From JBOHRE01 sp050732635 (GTDB lineage Bacteria > Gemmatimonadota > Gemmatimonadetes > Longimicrobiales > RSA9), in contig JBOHRE010000034.1 in the NCBI GenBank assembly GCA_050732635.1, positions 1 through 30,573 on the forward strand: a stretch of 30,573 nt of DNA. Reading direction: 5' to 3'. Shown here piece after piece: positions 1 through 7,102 of the stretch. Within the stretch, counting starts at the first letter, position 1, and each line of letters starts with the position of its first letter. The translations under genes were made by a program, and so were the position numbers. The notes under the pieces are model-generated. The model made no database searches and was not told where the DNA came from. It was given only the letters and a program-made list of their open reading frames with translations.

Positions 1-2
1 TC

Positions 3-902
3 ACCGAGCCGCCGGCCCTGCGTGCGGCGCTGCTGCTGGTCGCCGCGCTCGCGCTCGGACTGGCGGCCGCCGGCCCGCGCTGGGGCTTCGAGGCGGTCGA
101 GGCACGGTCGCGCTCCAGCAGCATCGTGCTGGCGCTGGATGCGTCCAACTCGATGCTGGCCACCGACCTCGAGCCCAACCGGCTGCAGCGCGAGCGGCTC
201 TTCGCATCGCGCCTGTTGCGCGAACTGAGTGGCGACCGGCTCGGCCTGATCGTGTTCGCGGGGCGCGGCTATGTGCTTGCGCCGCTGACCGTGGATCATA
301 GCGCCCTGCAGCTGTACCTGGACGCACTGGATCCGCAGATCCTGAGCGCCGGCGGCACCGCGATTTCGTCAGGGCTGCGGCAGGCCACCGATCTGGCGCG
401 AGGCGACGAGTCCGGTGCGGAGCGGGCGGTCGTGCTGGTCACCGATGGCGAGGCGCTCGAGGAGCGGGGCCTGGTGCTCGAGGCCGCGGAACGCGCTGCC
501 GCCGCCGGCGTAGTTGTACATACGGTCGGCGTCGGAACCGCGGCCGGTGCCAGGATCCCCGACGTCGATCCCGGCACCGGCGCCATTCGCGGCTTCATTC
601 GCGACGTCGATGGCAGCATCGTGGTTTCGCGACTGGACGAAGCGCTGCTGCGCGACGTCGCCGGGATCACCGGTGGCACATACGTGCACCTTGGAGAGGC
701 CGGCGCCACCGAGCGTCTGCTGGACCGGCTGCGCTCCCTCGAGCGCGCACCGACGGACGCGGCGGGGCGCCGGCTCGAGCCGAAGGACCGCACCGGCTGG
801 TTCGTGGGCATTGCGCTGGCGCTGCTCGTGCTGGACGCCTGGCTCGCGCGCCGAGAACGACCTACGCACGGCGCTGCGCAGCCGCGGCCCGCGACCGCAT
901 GA
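3..902 (+). CDS. VWA-domain membrane protein, BatB-like (5' end missing)
   Basis: The frame is open from the window edge, so the true start lies upstream. What remains begins with a hydrophobic segment (about residues 5-21), followed by a von Willebrand factor A domain. The MIDAS metal site is visible as LDASNSM (DxSxS), with a Thr in GGTAISSG and an Asp in VTDGEA. A second membrane segment (FVGIALALLVLDAWL) lies near the C-terminus. Two membrane helices flanking a VWA domain is the layout of BatA and BatB of the Bacteroides aerotolerance operon. BatB is more likely because a BatC-like gene follows directly, with an ATGA stop/start overlap at 899-902. The biochemical role of Bat proteins is poorly defined; envelope stress tolerance is the usual suggestion. 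Family is secure; A versus B is inferred from gene order. Confidence 0.9.
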   Translation, partial: TEPPALRAALLLVAALALGLAAAGPRWGFEAVEARSRSSSIVLALDASNSMLATDLEPNRLQRERLFASRLLRELSGDRLGLIVFAGRGYVLAPLTVDHSALQLYLDALDPQILSAGGTAISSGLRQATDLARGDESGAERAVVLVTDGEALEERGLVLEAAERAAAAGVVVHTVGVGTAAGARIPDVDPGTGAIRGFIRDVDGSIVVSRLDEALLRDVAGITGGTYVHLGEAGATERLLDRLRSLERAPTDAAGRRLEPKDRTGWFVGIALALLVLDAWLARRERPTHGAAQPRPATA

Positions 903-1645
903 GAAGAATCGGAATCGACATGACCGGATCGTTCGACGTTCGCCGGGCTCTGCCCGTGCTCGCACTGCTCTTCTTGGGCTTCGCGATCAGCAGCCTCGAG
1001 GAAGGCAACCGGCTGTACCGTGAGGGACGCTACGCCGAGGCGGCCGAGGCATACCAGCGCGCCCTGGCGGCGGGCGAGAGCACGCCGGAACTGCACTACA
1101 ACCTGGGCACGGCATTACTCCAGCTCGGCCAGTACGACGCGGCGGAATCTGCGTTCCGCGCGGCGCTCGAGGCGGTCGATCCCGCGCTGCGGGAGTGGAC
1201 CTACTACAACCTGGGAAACCGGTTCCTGCAGGACGCGCGGGCGAGTGCCGATGCGAACGCGAAGGGCAGACTGCTCGATGCAGCGGCGCAGTCATACAAG
1301 GACGCGTTGCGTCTCGCCCCGGCTGATGTCGACGCGAAGTGGAATTACGAGCTCACGTTGCGCGAGCAGGAGGAGCAGCAGCGCGAGCAGCAGGAGTCCG
1401 GCGGCGGCGGTGGCGGCGATGACCGGGACCAGCCACAGAGCGGCGGCGGCGGCACGGGCGGCGACTCCCCGGCCCCCTCCGATCCCGGTGGTGGTGGCGG
1501 TGCCGGCGCGGGCGAGTCGGATCCGGGGATGAGCCGCGAGGAAGCCGAGCGCCTGCTCAATGCGATCGAACAGGACGAGCGGGACCTCTACCGGGAGTCG
1601 CTCCGCCGGGCTCGGCGCGATCAGCGCGTGCTGCGTAACTGGTGA
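899..1645 (+). CDS. TPR protein, BatC-like
   Basis: This 248-residue protein has an N-terminal hydrophobic segment (about residues 15-33, signal or anchor), then tetratricopeptide repeats (about 34-145, including EEGNRLYREGRYAEAAEAYQ and LHYNLGTALLQLGQYDAAE). A Glu/Gln-rich stretch (about 153-167) and a long Gly/Asp/Pro-rich linker (about 168-206) follow. The charged C-terminus contains MSREEAERLLNAIEQDERDL, the short conserved motif that ends many BatC proteins. It probably acts as an envelope scaffold with the VWA proteins. It overlaps the preceding gene by 4 nt (ATGA), and its stop shares one base with the next start (TGATG), so the three Bat genes are probably translationally coupled. The low-complexity linker is normal for the family. 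Confidence 0.88.
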   Translation: MRRIGIDMTGSFDVRRALPVLALLFLGFAISSLEEGNRLYREGRYAEAAEAYQRALAAGESTPELHYNLGTALLQLGQYDAAESAFRAALEAVDPALREWTYYNLGNRFLQDARASADANAKGRLLDAAAQSYKDALRLAPADVDAKWNYELTLREQEEQQREQQESGGGGGGDDRDQPQSGGGGTGGDSPAPSDPGGGGGAGAGESDPGMSREEAERLLNAIEQDERDLYRESLRRARRDQRVLRNW

Positions 1646-4089
1646 TGCGGCGGCGCTGCGCCGCGGCACTCGCCGTTGCGTGGTTGCTTGCCACGAGCGT
1701 TGCGGCGGCCGCGCCGGCCCGACGCGTTCAGGCGCCCGTCACCGCGCAGCTCGAGCCGCGCAGTATTGCGGCGGGCGAGACGGCCGTGCTGCGGGTGACG
1801 GTCCGCACGAGTGGCAGCCGCCCTGAAGCCTGGCGACTGCCGGCCCTGCCGGCCGGACTGGTGGTCGTGAGCACGCGCGACGCCTCCCATATCGAGCTGC
1901 GCGTGCCGTCGGGTCGTAGTGCAACGTTCACCCGCGAGTACGTGCTGCGCGCCGAGCAGTCCGGGCTGTACATGCTTCCGCGGATCCGCATCACGATCGG
2001 CCGCGCGACGTACGAAACCGAGCCGCTTCAGCTCTTCGTTCGCCGAGCGCCCCCGGCCCGTGGACTCGACCGACCCGGCCAGTCCCGGTTCGCGCTCACG
2101 GCGCGCTTTGCACCGGACACGGTCTACGTCGGCCAGCAAACGACGCTGGAGGCGGAGGCGAGCTTCGAGGGCGGGCTGAGCGAGCGGGTGACCGCGGGGC
2201 CGGACTACCTGCCGCCGAATCCGCCCGGGTTCTGGGTCGAGGACCTGCGGGATGGCGCGTCACTGCGCACGCGCATCACCGGCGCGCGACTCGTGTCGGA
2301 GACCTTCCGGTATCGGCGTGCGTACTTTCCGCTCGAGCCGGGTCGCTTCACCCTGGCGCCCGCGAGAATTGCGTTCGATGTGCGGCCGCAGCCGTTCGGC
2401 AGGCCGGTACCACGTGAGATCGCCAGTGACTCGATCGAGCTGATCGTGGTGCCGCCGCCGACGCGCGGCCGGCCTGCGTCCTTCAACGGCGCCGTCGGGC
2501 GCCTGACGCTGCACGCCTCGCTGCGTCCCGCCCGCATCCCGGTCGGCGAAGCGGGCGTGCTGCGGGTCGAGGTGGCCGGGATCGGCAATGTGCGGGCGCT
2601 GCCCGCGCCGCGCATCGAGGCCGCCTCCGGCATCGAGCTGTACGCACCGACCGAGCGGGCGACGCAGGCCGATACTGCCGGACTCATCCGCGGCAGCAAG
2701 GTCTTCGAATGGGTGATCGTGCCGCAGCGCGCCGGGCCGCTGCAGGTCGGGCCCGTCGAGCTCGCTGTCTTCGATCCGTACGCGCGACGGTACGATCTCC
2801 TGCGCTCCGCCCCGCTCGAAGCGCTGGCCGTCGCCGCTGCCGGGTCCCGCCCGGCCGCTGCAGCGCTGCCGGAGCTGCGCCTGCGGCCGGCACCGGCCGG
2901 GGGGCTCGACTTCGTTCGCACCCGTATCTTCGCCGCGCTCCAGTTCGTGCCGCTGCTCTTCGGCCTGCTGCTCACCTGGCGACGTCGCCGCGCTGGCCGC
3001 GAGCGCCGGCCGAGCCGGCGCGCACTCCGCTCACGCCTACGCCACGCGCTGCGGCAGCTTCGCCGCGAAGGGCCGCCGGCGCCGGAGTTCTTCGAACGGC
3101 TGCTTCACAGCTTTGTCAGCTGGCTGGCCGACCGCTTCGCGCAGCCGGAGCTGCGCAATGCCCCGCCCGCCACCATCGAGGCCCATCTCGTGCGGGCCGG
3201 TGTTGAGCCCGCCCTCGCGGCTGAAGTGGCCGCTTTGCTCCTGCGCATCCACAGTGCTCGCTTCGATCCGACCGGCGCGCTGAATCCCCAACTCGCGGTG
3301 CGCCGAACCGAAGTGCTCGCGGCGCGTCTGGACCGTACGGGCACGTGGCGTCGTACTGCCGCCCGCGGTGCACGCAGCGCTTCTGCCGCGATCCTGCTCG
3401 CTGCCGGCCTCATGAGCGCTGCGGCCGCGGGCGCGCAGCGCGCCGACGACGCCTTCATGCGAGGCGTCGCCGCTTACCAGGAGCTCGACTTCGATGCAGC
3501 CGCGGCTGCCTTTCAGGCTCACCTTCGCCAGGCGCCGCGTGATGGCAACGCCTGGCTCAATCTGGGCCTCGCCCTCGATCGCCGCGGCCAGCACGGCGCG
3601 GCCGTCTGGTCCTGGCTCGGCGGCCTCCGCCAACGGCCCAAGGATCCGGCGATTCGGGCCGCGCTCCGCCAGGCGGGTGTGCAGGACGACGTCGTGCGTC
3701 GTGCACTGCCGCCGTTCGGGGTGCCGATCGAGTTGCTGCTCCTCGCCGCATCGATTGCGTGGTTGGCCGGCTGCGGCGCGCTCGTGCTCCGCGTCCACTC
3801 GCGGCGCACGGTCTACTCGCTTGGCGGCGGACTGGGTCTGGGGCTGACGCTGCTCGTCGTTCTCGTGATCCTGGCGCACGCGACCCGGGCGCCGATCGGC
3901 ATCGTGATCGCACAGCGGGGCGTCGACCTGCGCAGTGCACCCCAGGTCCGGGCCACGTCGCTCGGACGCCTCGAGCCCGGCATCGCGATCCTCGTCGACG
4001 ACGGCCGCAACACACCATGGCTGCGGGTGCGCACGCTCGCCGGCACACAGGGCTGGTTGGAGACCGGGCAAGTGCGCGTCGTTCCTTGA
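1645..4089 (+). CDS. BatD-BatE fusion protein (BatD, TPR, SH3-like)
   Basis: The protein has 814 residues; a GTG three bases upstream would add one. The order seen is: signal peptide (about 1-25); a beta-rich extracytoplasmic BatD region (about 30-420); a transmembrane helix (about 424-446) followed by an Arg-rich stretch; a helical region to about 570; and a second signal-like hydrophobic stretch (about 577-597, SASAAILLAAGLMSAAAAGA). Next come TPR-like repeats (about 600-685), two more membrane helices (about 693-715 and 725-747), and a C-terminal SH3-like domain (about 750-814, IAQRGVDLRSAPQVRATSLG...TQGWLETGQVRVV). Signal, TPR, two helices and SH3 is a complete BatE, usually a separate gene after batD. 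The frame is continuous with no frameshift. The stop codon lies within the -35 element of the upp promoter. Fusion is seen in the sequence; function is inferred from the Bat context. Confidence 0.86.
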   Translation: MRRRCAAALAVAWLLATSVAAAAPARRVQAPVTAQLEPRSIAAGETAVLRVTVRTSGSRPEAWRLPALPAGLVVVSTRDASHIELRVPSGRSATFTREYVLRAEQSGLYMLPRIRITIGRATYETEPLQLFVRRAPPARGLDRPGQSRFALTARFAPDTVYVGQQTTLEAEASFEGGLSERVTAGPDYLPPNPPGFWVEDLRDGASLRTRITGARLVSETFRYRRAYFPLEPGRFTLAPARIAFDVRPQPFGRPVPREIASDSIELIVVPPPTRGRPASFNGAVGRLTLHASLRPARIPVGEAGVLRVEVAGIGNVRALPAPRIEAASGIELYAPTERATQADTAGLIRGSKVFEWVIVPQRAGPLQVGPVELAVFDPYARRYDLLRSAPLEALAVAAAGSRPAAAALPELRLRPAPAGGLDFVRTRIFAALQFVPLLFGLLLTWRRRRAGRERRPSRRALRSRLRHALRQLRREGPPAPEFFERLLHSFVSWLADRFAQPELRNAPPATIEAHLVRAGVEPALAAEVAALLLRIHSARFDPTGALNPQLAVRRTEVLAARLDRTGTWRRTAARGARSASAAILLAAGLMSAAAAGAQRADDAFMRGVAAYQELDFDAAAAAFQAHLRQAPRDGNAWLNLGLALDRRGQHGAAVWSWLGGLRQRPKDPAIRAALRQAGVQDDVVRRALPPFGVPIELLLLAASIAWLAGCGALVLRVHSRRTVYSLGGGLGLGLTLLVVLVILAHATRAPIGIVIAQRGVDLRSAPQVRATSLGRLEPGIAILVDDGRNTPWLRVRTLAGTQGWLETGQVRVVP

Positions 4090-4113
4090 CCCGATCGCAG
4101 GCCGGCCTATACT
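4086..4113 (+). promoter_or_regulatory. sigma70-type promoter of upp
   Basis: TTGACC (4086-4091) and TATACT (4108-4113) are separated by 16 bp, so a start near 4120 is expected. The -35 box contains the TGA stop of the preceding Bat gene, which gives upp its own transcription despite the short 63-bp gap. In the predicted leader, TCCCG (4135-4139) can pair with CGGGA (4143-4147), which partly covers the purine-rich stretch before the ATG. Confidence 0.75.
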
Positions 4114-4152
4114 TCCGCGCGCCTCGGACCTGACTCCCGCTACGGGAAGGGT

Positions 4153-4791
4153 ATGGCGGATTTTCCCAACCTGATCGTGATCGACCACCCGCTCGTCCAG
4201 CACAAGCTGGGAATTCTGCGCGATCGCACCACTTCGAAGAAAGCGTTTCGCGAGCTGGTCGATGAGATCTCGATGCTGATGGCCTACGAGGTCACCCAGG
4301 ACCTGCCGCTGCAGACCGTCGAGATCGACACGCCGCTCGAGCGCACGCGCGTTCGTGCGGTCAGCGGCAAGAAGCTCACGCTCGTGCCCATCCTGCGCGC
4401 TGGCCTCGGGATGGTAGAGGGCGTGCTGAAGCTGATCCCATCGGCGCGCGTCGCGCACATCGGACTTTACCGTGACGAGAAGACGCTGCAGCCAGTGCCC
4501 TACTACTTCAAGATTCCGGCGGCCGCGGAGGCGCGCGACTTCATCCTGCTGGATCCGATGCTGGCCACTGGCGGATCGGCCGTTGAAGCGGTGCGCGAGC
4601 TGAAGGCGGCGGGCGCCGCCCGGGTTCGCTACGTCTGCCTGGTCGCCGCGCCCGAAGGCGTGCGCCGTATGCTCGAAGCCCATCCCGATGTCCAGGTCTA
4701 CGCGGCCGCGCTGGACCGCGAGCTGAACGAGAACGGCTACATCCTGCCTGGCCTGGGCGACGCCGGTGATCGGTTGTTCGGTACTCGCTGA
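4153..4791 (+). CDS. upp: uracil phosphoribosyltransferase
   Basis: This cytoplasmic pyrimidine-salvage enzyme makes UMP from uracil and PRPP. Its 212 residues match the usual length of about 208. Family signatures are present along the whole chain: NLIVIDHPLVQHKLGILRD at the N-terminus, VPILRAGLGMVEG and HIGLYRDE in the middle, the PRPP-binding loop DPMLATGGS at about residues 134-142, and a uracil-binding C-terminus containing DRELNENGYILPGLGDAGDR. The start ATG follows a GGGAAGGG purine run that is very close to it. The gene has its own promoter and is followed after 23 bp by a tRNA gene on the same strand, with no terminator between, so the two are probably co-transcribed. Confidence 0.97.
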   Translation: MADFPNLIVIDHPLVQHKLGILRDRTTSKKAFRELVDEISMLMAYEVTQDLPLQTVEIDTPLERTRVRAVSGKKLTLVPILRAGLGMVEGVLKLIPSARVAHIGLYRDEKTLQPVPYYFKIPAAAEARDFILLDPMLATGGSAVEAVRELKAAGAARVRYVCLVAAPEGVRRMLEAHPDVQVYAAALDRELNENGYILPGLGDAGDRLFGTR

Positions 4792-4814
4792 GCCGCTAGT
4801 TTTTCGAGTCGATC

Positions 4815-4888
4815 GGGCCCGTAGCTCAGTCGGTCAGAGCAGGGGACTCATAATCCCAAGGTCCCAGGTTCGAGTCCTGGCGGGCCCA
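4815..4888 (+). tRNA. tRNA with CAT anticodon, probably tRNA-Ile2 (lysidine-modified)
   Basis: A full cloverleaf can be drawn: acceptor arm GGGCCCG/CGGGCCC, D arm GCTC/GAGC, anticodon loop CTCATAA with anticodon CAT at 4849-4851, T arm CCAGG-TTCGAGT-CCTGG, and discriminator A at 4888. The CCA end is not encoded. The acceptor has C4-G69 and C5-G68, the pairs known to let TilS (lysidine synthetase) choose tRNA-Ile2 over elongator tRNA-Met, so AUA decoding is likely. Elongator Met remains possible. There is a G-A mismatch at the top of the anticodon stem (positions 27-43). The 3' half is also antisense coding sequence of the antiporter gene on the other strand. Confidence 0.93.
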
Positions 4889-6611
4889 CTTCTCCGGACT
4901 CTGGCTGTAACAGCTGAAGCCCGACCTGCTCGACGCGGCTTCCGCTCATTTCCCGTACACGCAAGGCGAGACTTCCGAAGCGTGTGCTCGTCCCGATGCG
5001 CAGATCAGGACCCGCCCGCTCGCGGATGAGATCCTCGAGCGTGCTATTTGGATCGGCATCGATCGCGATGCCGTAGAACTCGATGAGATCCGCTACGCGC
5101 GTGCGCGCCGATAGTGGGAACTCGAAGATGGGCAGCGGCTCCTCGTCCTCGGGGCGACGTCCCGCGAAGATACGGTCCACCAATGTTCGGATTTCCGGGC
5201 GCACCATCAGGAAGACGTGGTCTGCCGCCAGGATTCGCGTGCTTCCGCGGGGCGCAATCAGCTCTTGGCCTCGGGCGATCATGGCAATCACGGCGCCATC
5301 GGGAAGCGCCAGTTCACGAACCAGCTTTCCGGCTGCGCGTGAGTGCTCGAGAACGAGGTATTCCACGATGTCGCCCTCGACGTCGCGCAGCGAAGTGATC
5401 TCGAGCGTTACCGGCGGCTCGGGCTCGGGCGGGGCCTGCAGGCCGAGGCGTTGCGCGGCGTGCGGAAGTGTCCACCCCTGTGTGATGGCAGAGACCAGCA
5501 CGACGAAGAATACGATGTCGAACAGGAGATTTGCGTCGGGTAGGCCGCGTAGCAGAGGGTAGGTTGCCAGGATGATGGGCACTGCGCCGCGCAGCCCGAC
5601 CCAGGCGACCAGCACGATCTCGCGGAGCCGGAATCGGAACGGCAGCAGCAGTGGAATGACCGCCAGCGGTCGCGCGACGAAGATCAGAGTGGCCGCGAGC
5701 AACAGTCCCTGCGGCGCAACCTCGATCAATCGACTCGGGAACGTGAGAAGTCCTAGGACCGTGAACATCACGATCTGACCGAGCCAGGCCACAGCGTCTA
5801 TGAACAGAAAGGTCCCGCGCCTGAAGACCAACCGAGAGTTGCCGAGAACCATCCCCGCTATGTACACGGAGAGAAAGCCGCTGCCGCCGAGGTTCGCGGC
5901 CGCGCCATACGCAAGAAAACCGACGCCGGCCATCAGCACGGGGTAGAGCCCGGCCGCGTCCAGGCTCAATCGGTTGTTCAGTTCGACGCCGAACCGTCCG
6001 ACCGCCAGGCCGACGATAGCGCCGACACTCATCTGCAGCAGGAAGAGCCCGAGCAGCGGCAGGCCGACCGGCGTTCCCTCGAGCAATACCTCCAGCAGCG
6101 CGACGGTGAGGAAGATGGCCATCGGATCGTTGGCGCCGCTCTCGACCTCGAGCGTTCGGCTCAGGCGGTCATGGAGGCGAACGCCACGGCCACGCAATAC
6201 CGCGAACACCGCGGCAGCATCGGTCGAGCCCACAATGCTGCCCAGCAGCATTCCTTCGAGCAGTGGGATGCCCAGCAGTCGTGCGGCGGCCAGTCCGGTG
6301 ATCAACGCGGTGATTGTCACACCCACCGTCGCCAAGGCCGCCGCGGGCCATATTACCGTTTTCAGTCCGGTGATCGATGTGCGTAGCCCCCCGTCGAACA
6401 GAATGACGGCGAGCGCGGCCGTGCCTATGCCGTGCGCGAGCACGTAGTTTTCGAACTCGATTCCGCCAAAGCCCTCCGAGCCGGCGAGCATACCGAGCGC
6501 GATGAAGATGACGAGCACCGGCAGACCCAACCGCGTCGAGAACTTGCTCGAGGCGATCGCGAAGAGCACGAGCAACGCGGCTATCAGAATCAGCCAGTCG
6601 ACCGCGAACAT
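4848..6611 (-). CDS. K+/H+ antiporter, NhaP2/CvrA-like (CPA1) with RCK_C domain
   Basis: This 587-residue protein starts with a 12-13-helix Na+/H+-exchanger domain (about 1-385). Key motifs are GSTDAAAVFAVLRG and ESGANDPMAIFL, which contain the acidic ion-binding region of CPA1 antiporters. A TrkA-C/RCK_C regulatory domain (about 400-480) and a CorC_HlyC-like domain (about 500-575, ending near LALRVREMSGSRVEQVGLQL) follow, the layout of NhaP2/CvrA. It should exchange K+ or Na+ for protons across the inner membrane. On the minus strand a GAAGGG Shine-Dalgarno-like run lies about 9 nt before the ATG. The last 13 residues (V-GPPGLEPGTLGL) are antisense to the tRNA gene, and the TGA stop is the complement of U33-C34-A35 of that tRNA. 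Ion specificity is not readable from sequence. Confidence 0.93.
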   Translation of the reverse strand: MFAVDWLILIAALLVLFAIASSKFSTRLGLPVLVIFIALGMLAGSEGFGGIEFENYVLAHGIGTAALAVILFDGGLRTSITGLKTVIWPAAALATVGVTITALITGLAAARLLGIPLLEGMLLGSIVGSTDAAAVFAVLRGRGVRLHDRLSRTLEVESGANDPMAIFLTVALLEVLLEGTPVGLPLLGLFLLQMSVGAIVGLAVGRFGVELNNRLSLDAAGLYPVLMAGVGFLAYGAAANLGGSGFLSVYIAGMVLGNSRLVFRRGTFLFIDAVAWLGQIVMFTVLGLLTFPSRLIEVAPQGLLLAATLIFVARPLAVIPLLLPFRFRLREIVLVAWVGLRGAVPIILATYPLLRGLPDANLLFDIVFFVVLVSAITQGWTLPHAAQRLGLQAPPEPEPPVTLEITSLRDVEGDIVEYLVLEHSRAAGKLVRELALPDGAVIAMIARGQELIAPRGSTRILAADHVFLMVRPEIRTLVDRIFAGRRPEDEEPLPIFEFPLSARTRVADLIEFYGIAIDADPNSTLEDLIRERAGPDLRIGTSTRFGSLALRVREMSGSRVEQVGLQLLQPESGEVGPPGLEPGTLGL

Positions 6612-6706
6612 CCAATGGAGCCCTTCTATAGGACGTGCACTGCGAGTGGTGCTGTAGAATTACCAGAACTGCTGCGGAGCGGAAGGGAGCGTCGCGTGCT
6701 TGCCAG

Positions 6707-7081
6707 TCAGTCGTCGGGCTTTGGCGCCACCTTCTCCGCCACCTTCTCCTCCGCCAGCACGGCGCGGTGCTCCAGCTCGAGCTGGAACTTCATCGAGGCG
6801 ACGCCCTCGCGCAGGATCTTGGCCTTTGTCGGCTGCGACATGCTGCGCCCGGCCGCCAGCTCGAGTGAGGCCGCCAATTGCGCGAGTGAATCGAAGCCGG
6901 CACCCGTGAAGCGCAGCTTCAACCGGCTGAAGGTCCGCTTGATGATTTGAGCCTGCTGCGGCTGGCCCGTCCGCGCCGCCGCGAAATGCTCGACCAGTCC
7001 GTGGACGCTCTGCACGGGCCGGAGCAGCTCATCGAGGGCCGCGAGGCGTGCCTGCCCTCTGGGCGTCAGCTTACCTGCCAT
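6707..7081 (-). CDS. small helical protein, possibly a degenerate Hpt domain
   Basis: This protein has 124 residues, is nearly all helical by inspection, and ends in a Glu/Lys-rich tail. It is the third gene of a minus-strand cassette, 21 nt after the HD-GYP response regulator gene. Residues 51-77 (FSRLKLRFTGAGFDSLAQLA and onward) resemble the core helix pair of histidine phosphotransfer domains, where the usual motif is HxLKG followed by a small-residue turn and LAxLxxxLE. Here Ser52 sits where the phospho-accepting His should be, and Leu56 replaces the Gly. With a hybrid kinase and a response regulator as neighbours, a non-phosphorylatable Hpt-like adaptor is attractive. The match was made by eye, so it should be read as a protein of unknown function with a possible Hpt fold. 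No clear Shine-Dalgarno sequence is visible. Confidence 0.75.
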   Translation of the reverse strand: MAGKLTPRGQARLAALDELLRPVQSVHGLVEHFAAARTGQPQQAQIIKRTFSRLKLRFTGAGFDSLAQLAASLELAAGRSMSQPTKAKILREGVASMKFQLELEHRAVLAEEKVAEKVAPKPDD

Positions 7082-7102
7082 GGCGCCGCATCGCTGGGTG
7101 GA

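Noticed and set aside
3037..4683. Long open frame on the minus strand across the BatDE end and upp
   Set aside because: It covers two well-supported plus-strand genes and the upp promoter; its translation has no recognisable fold.
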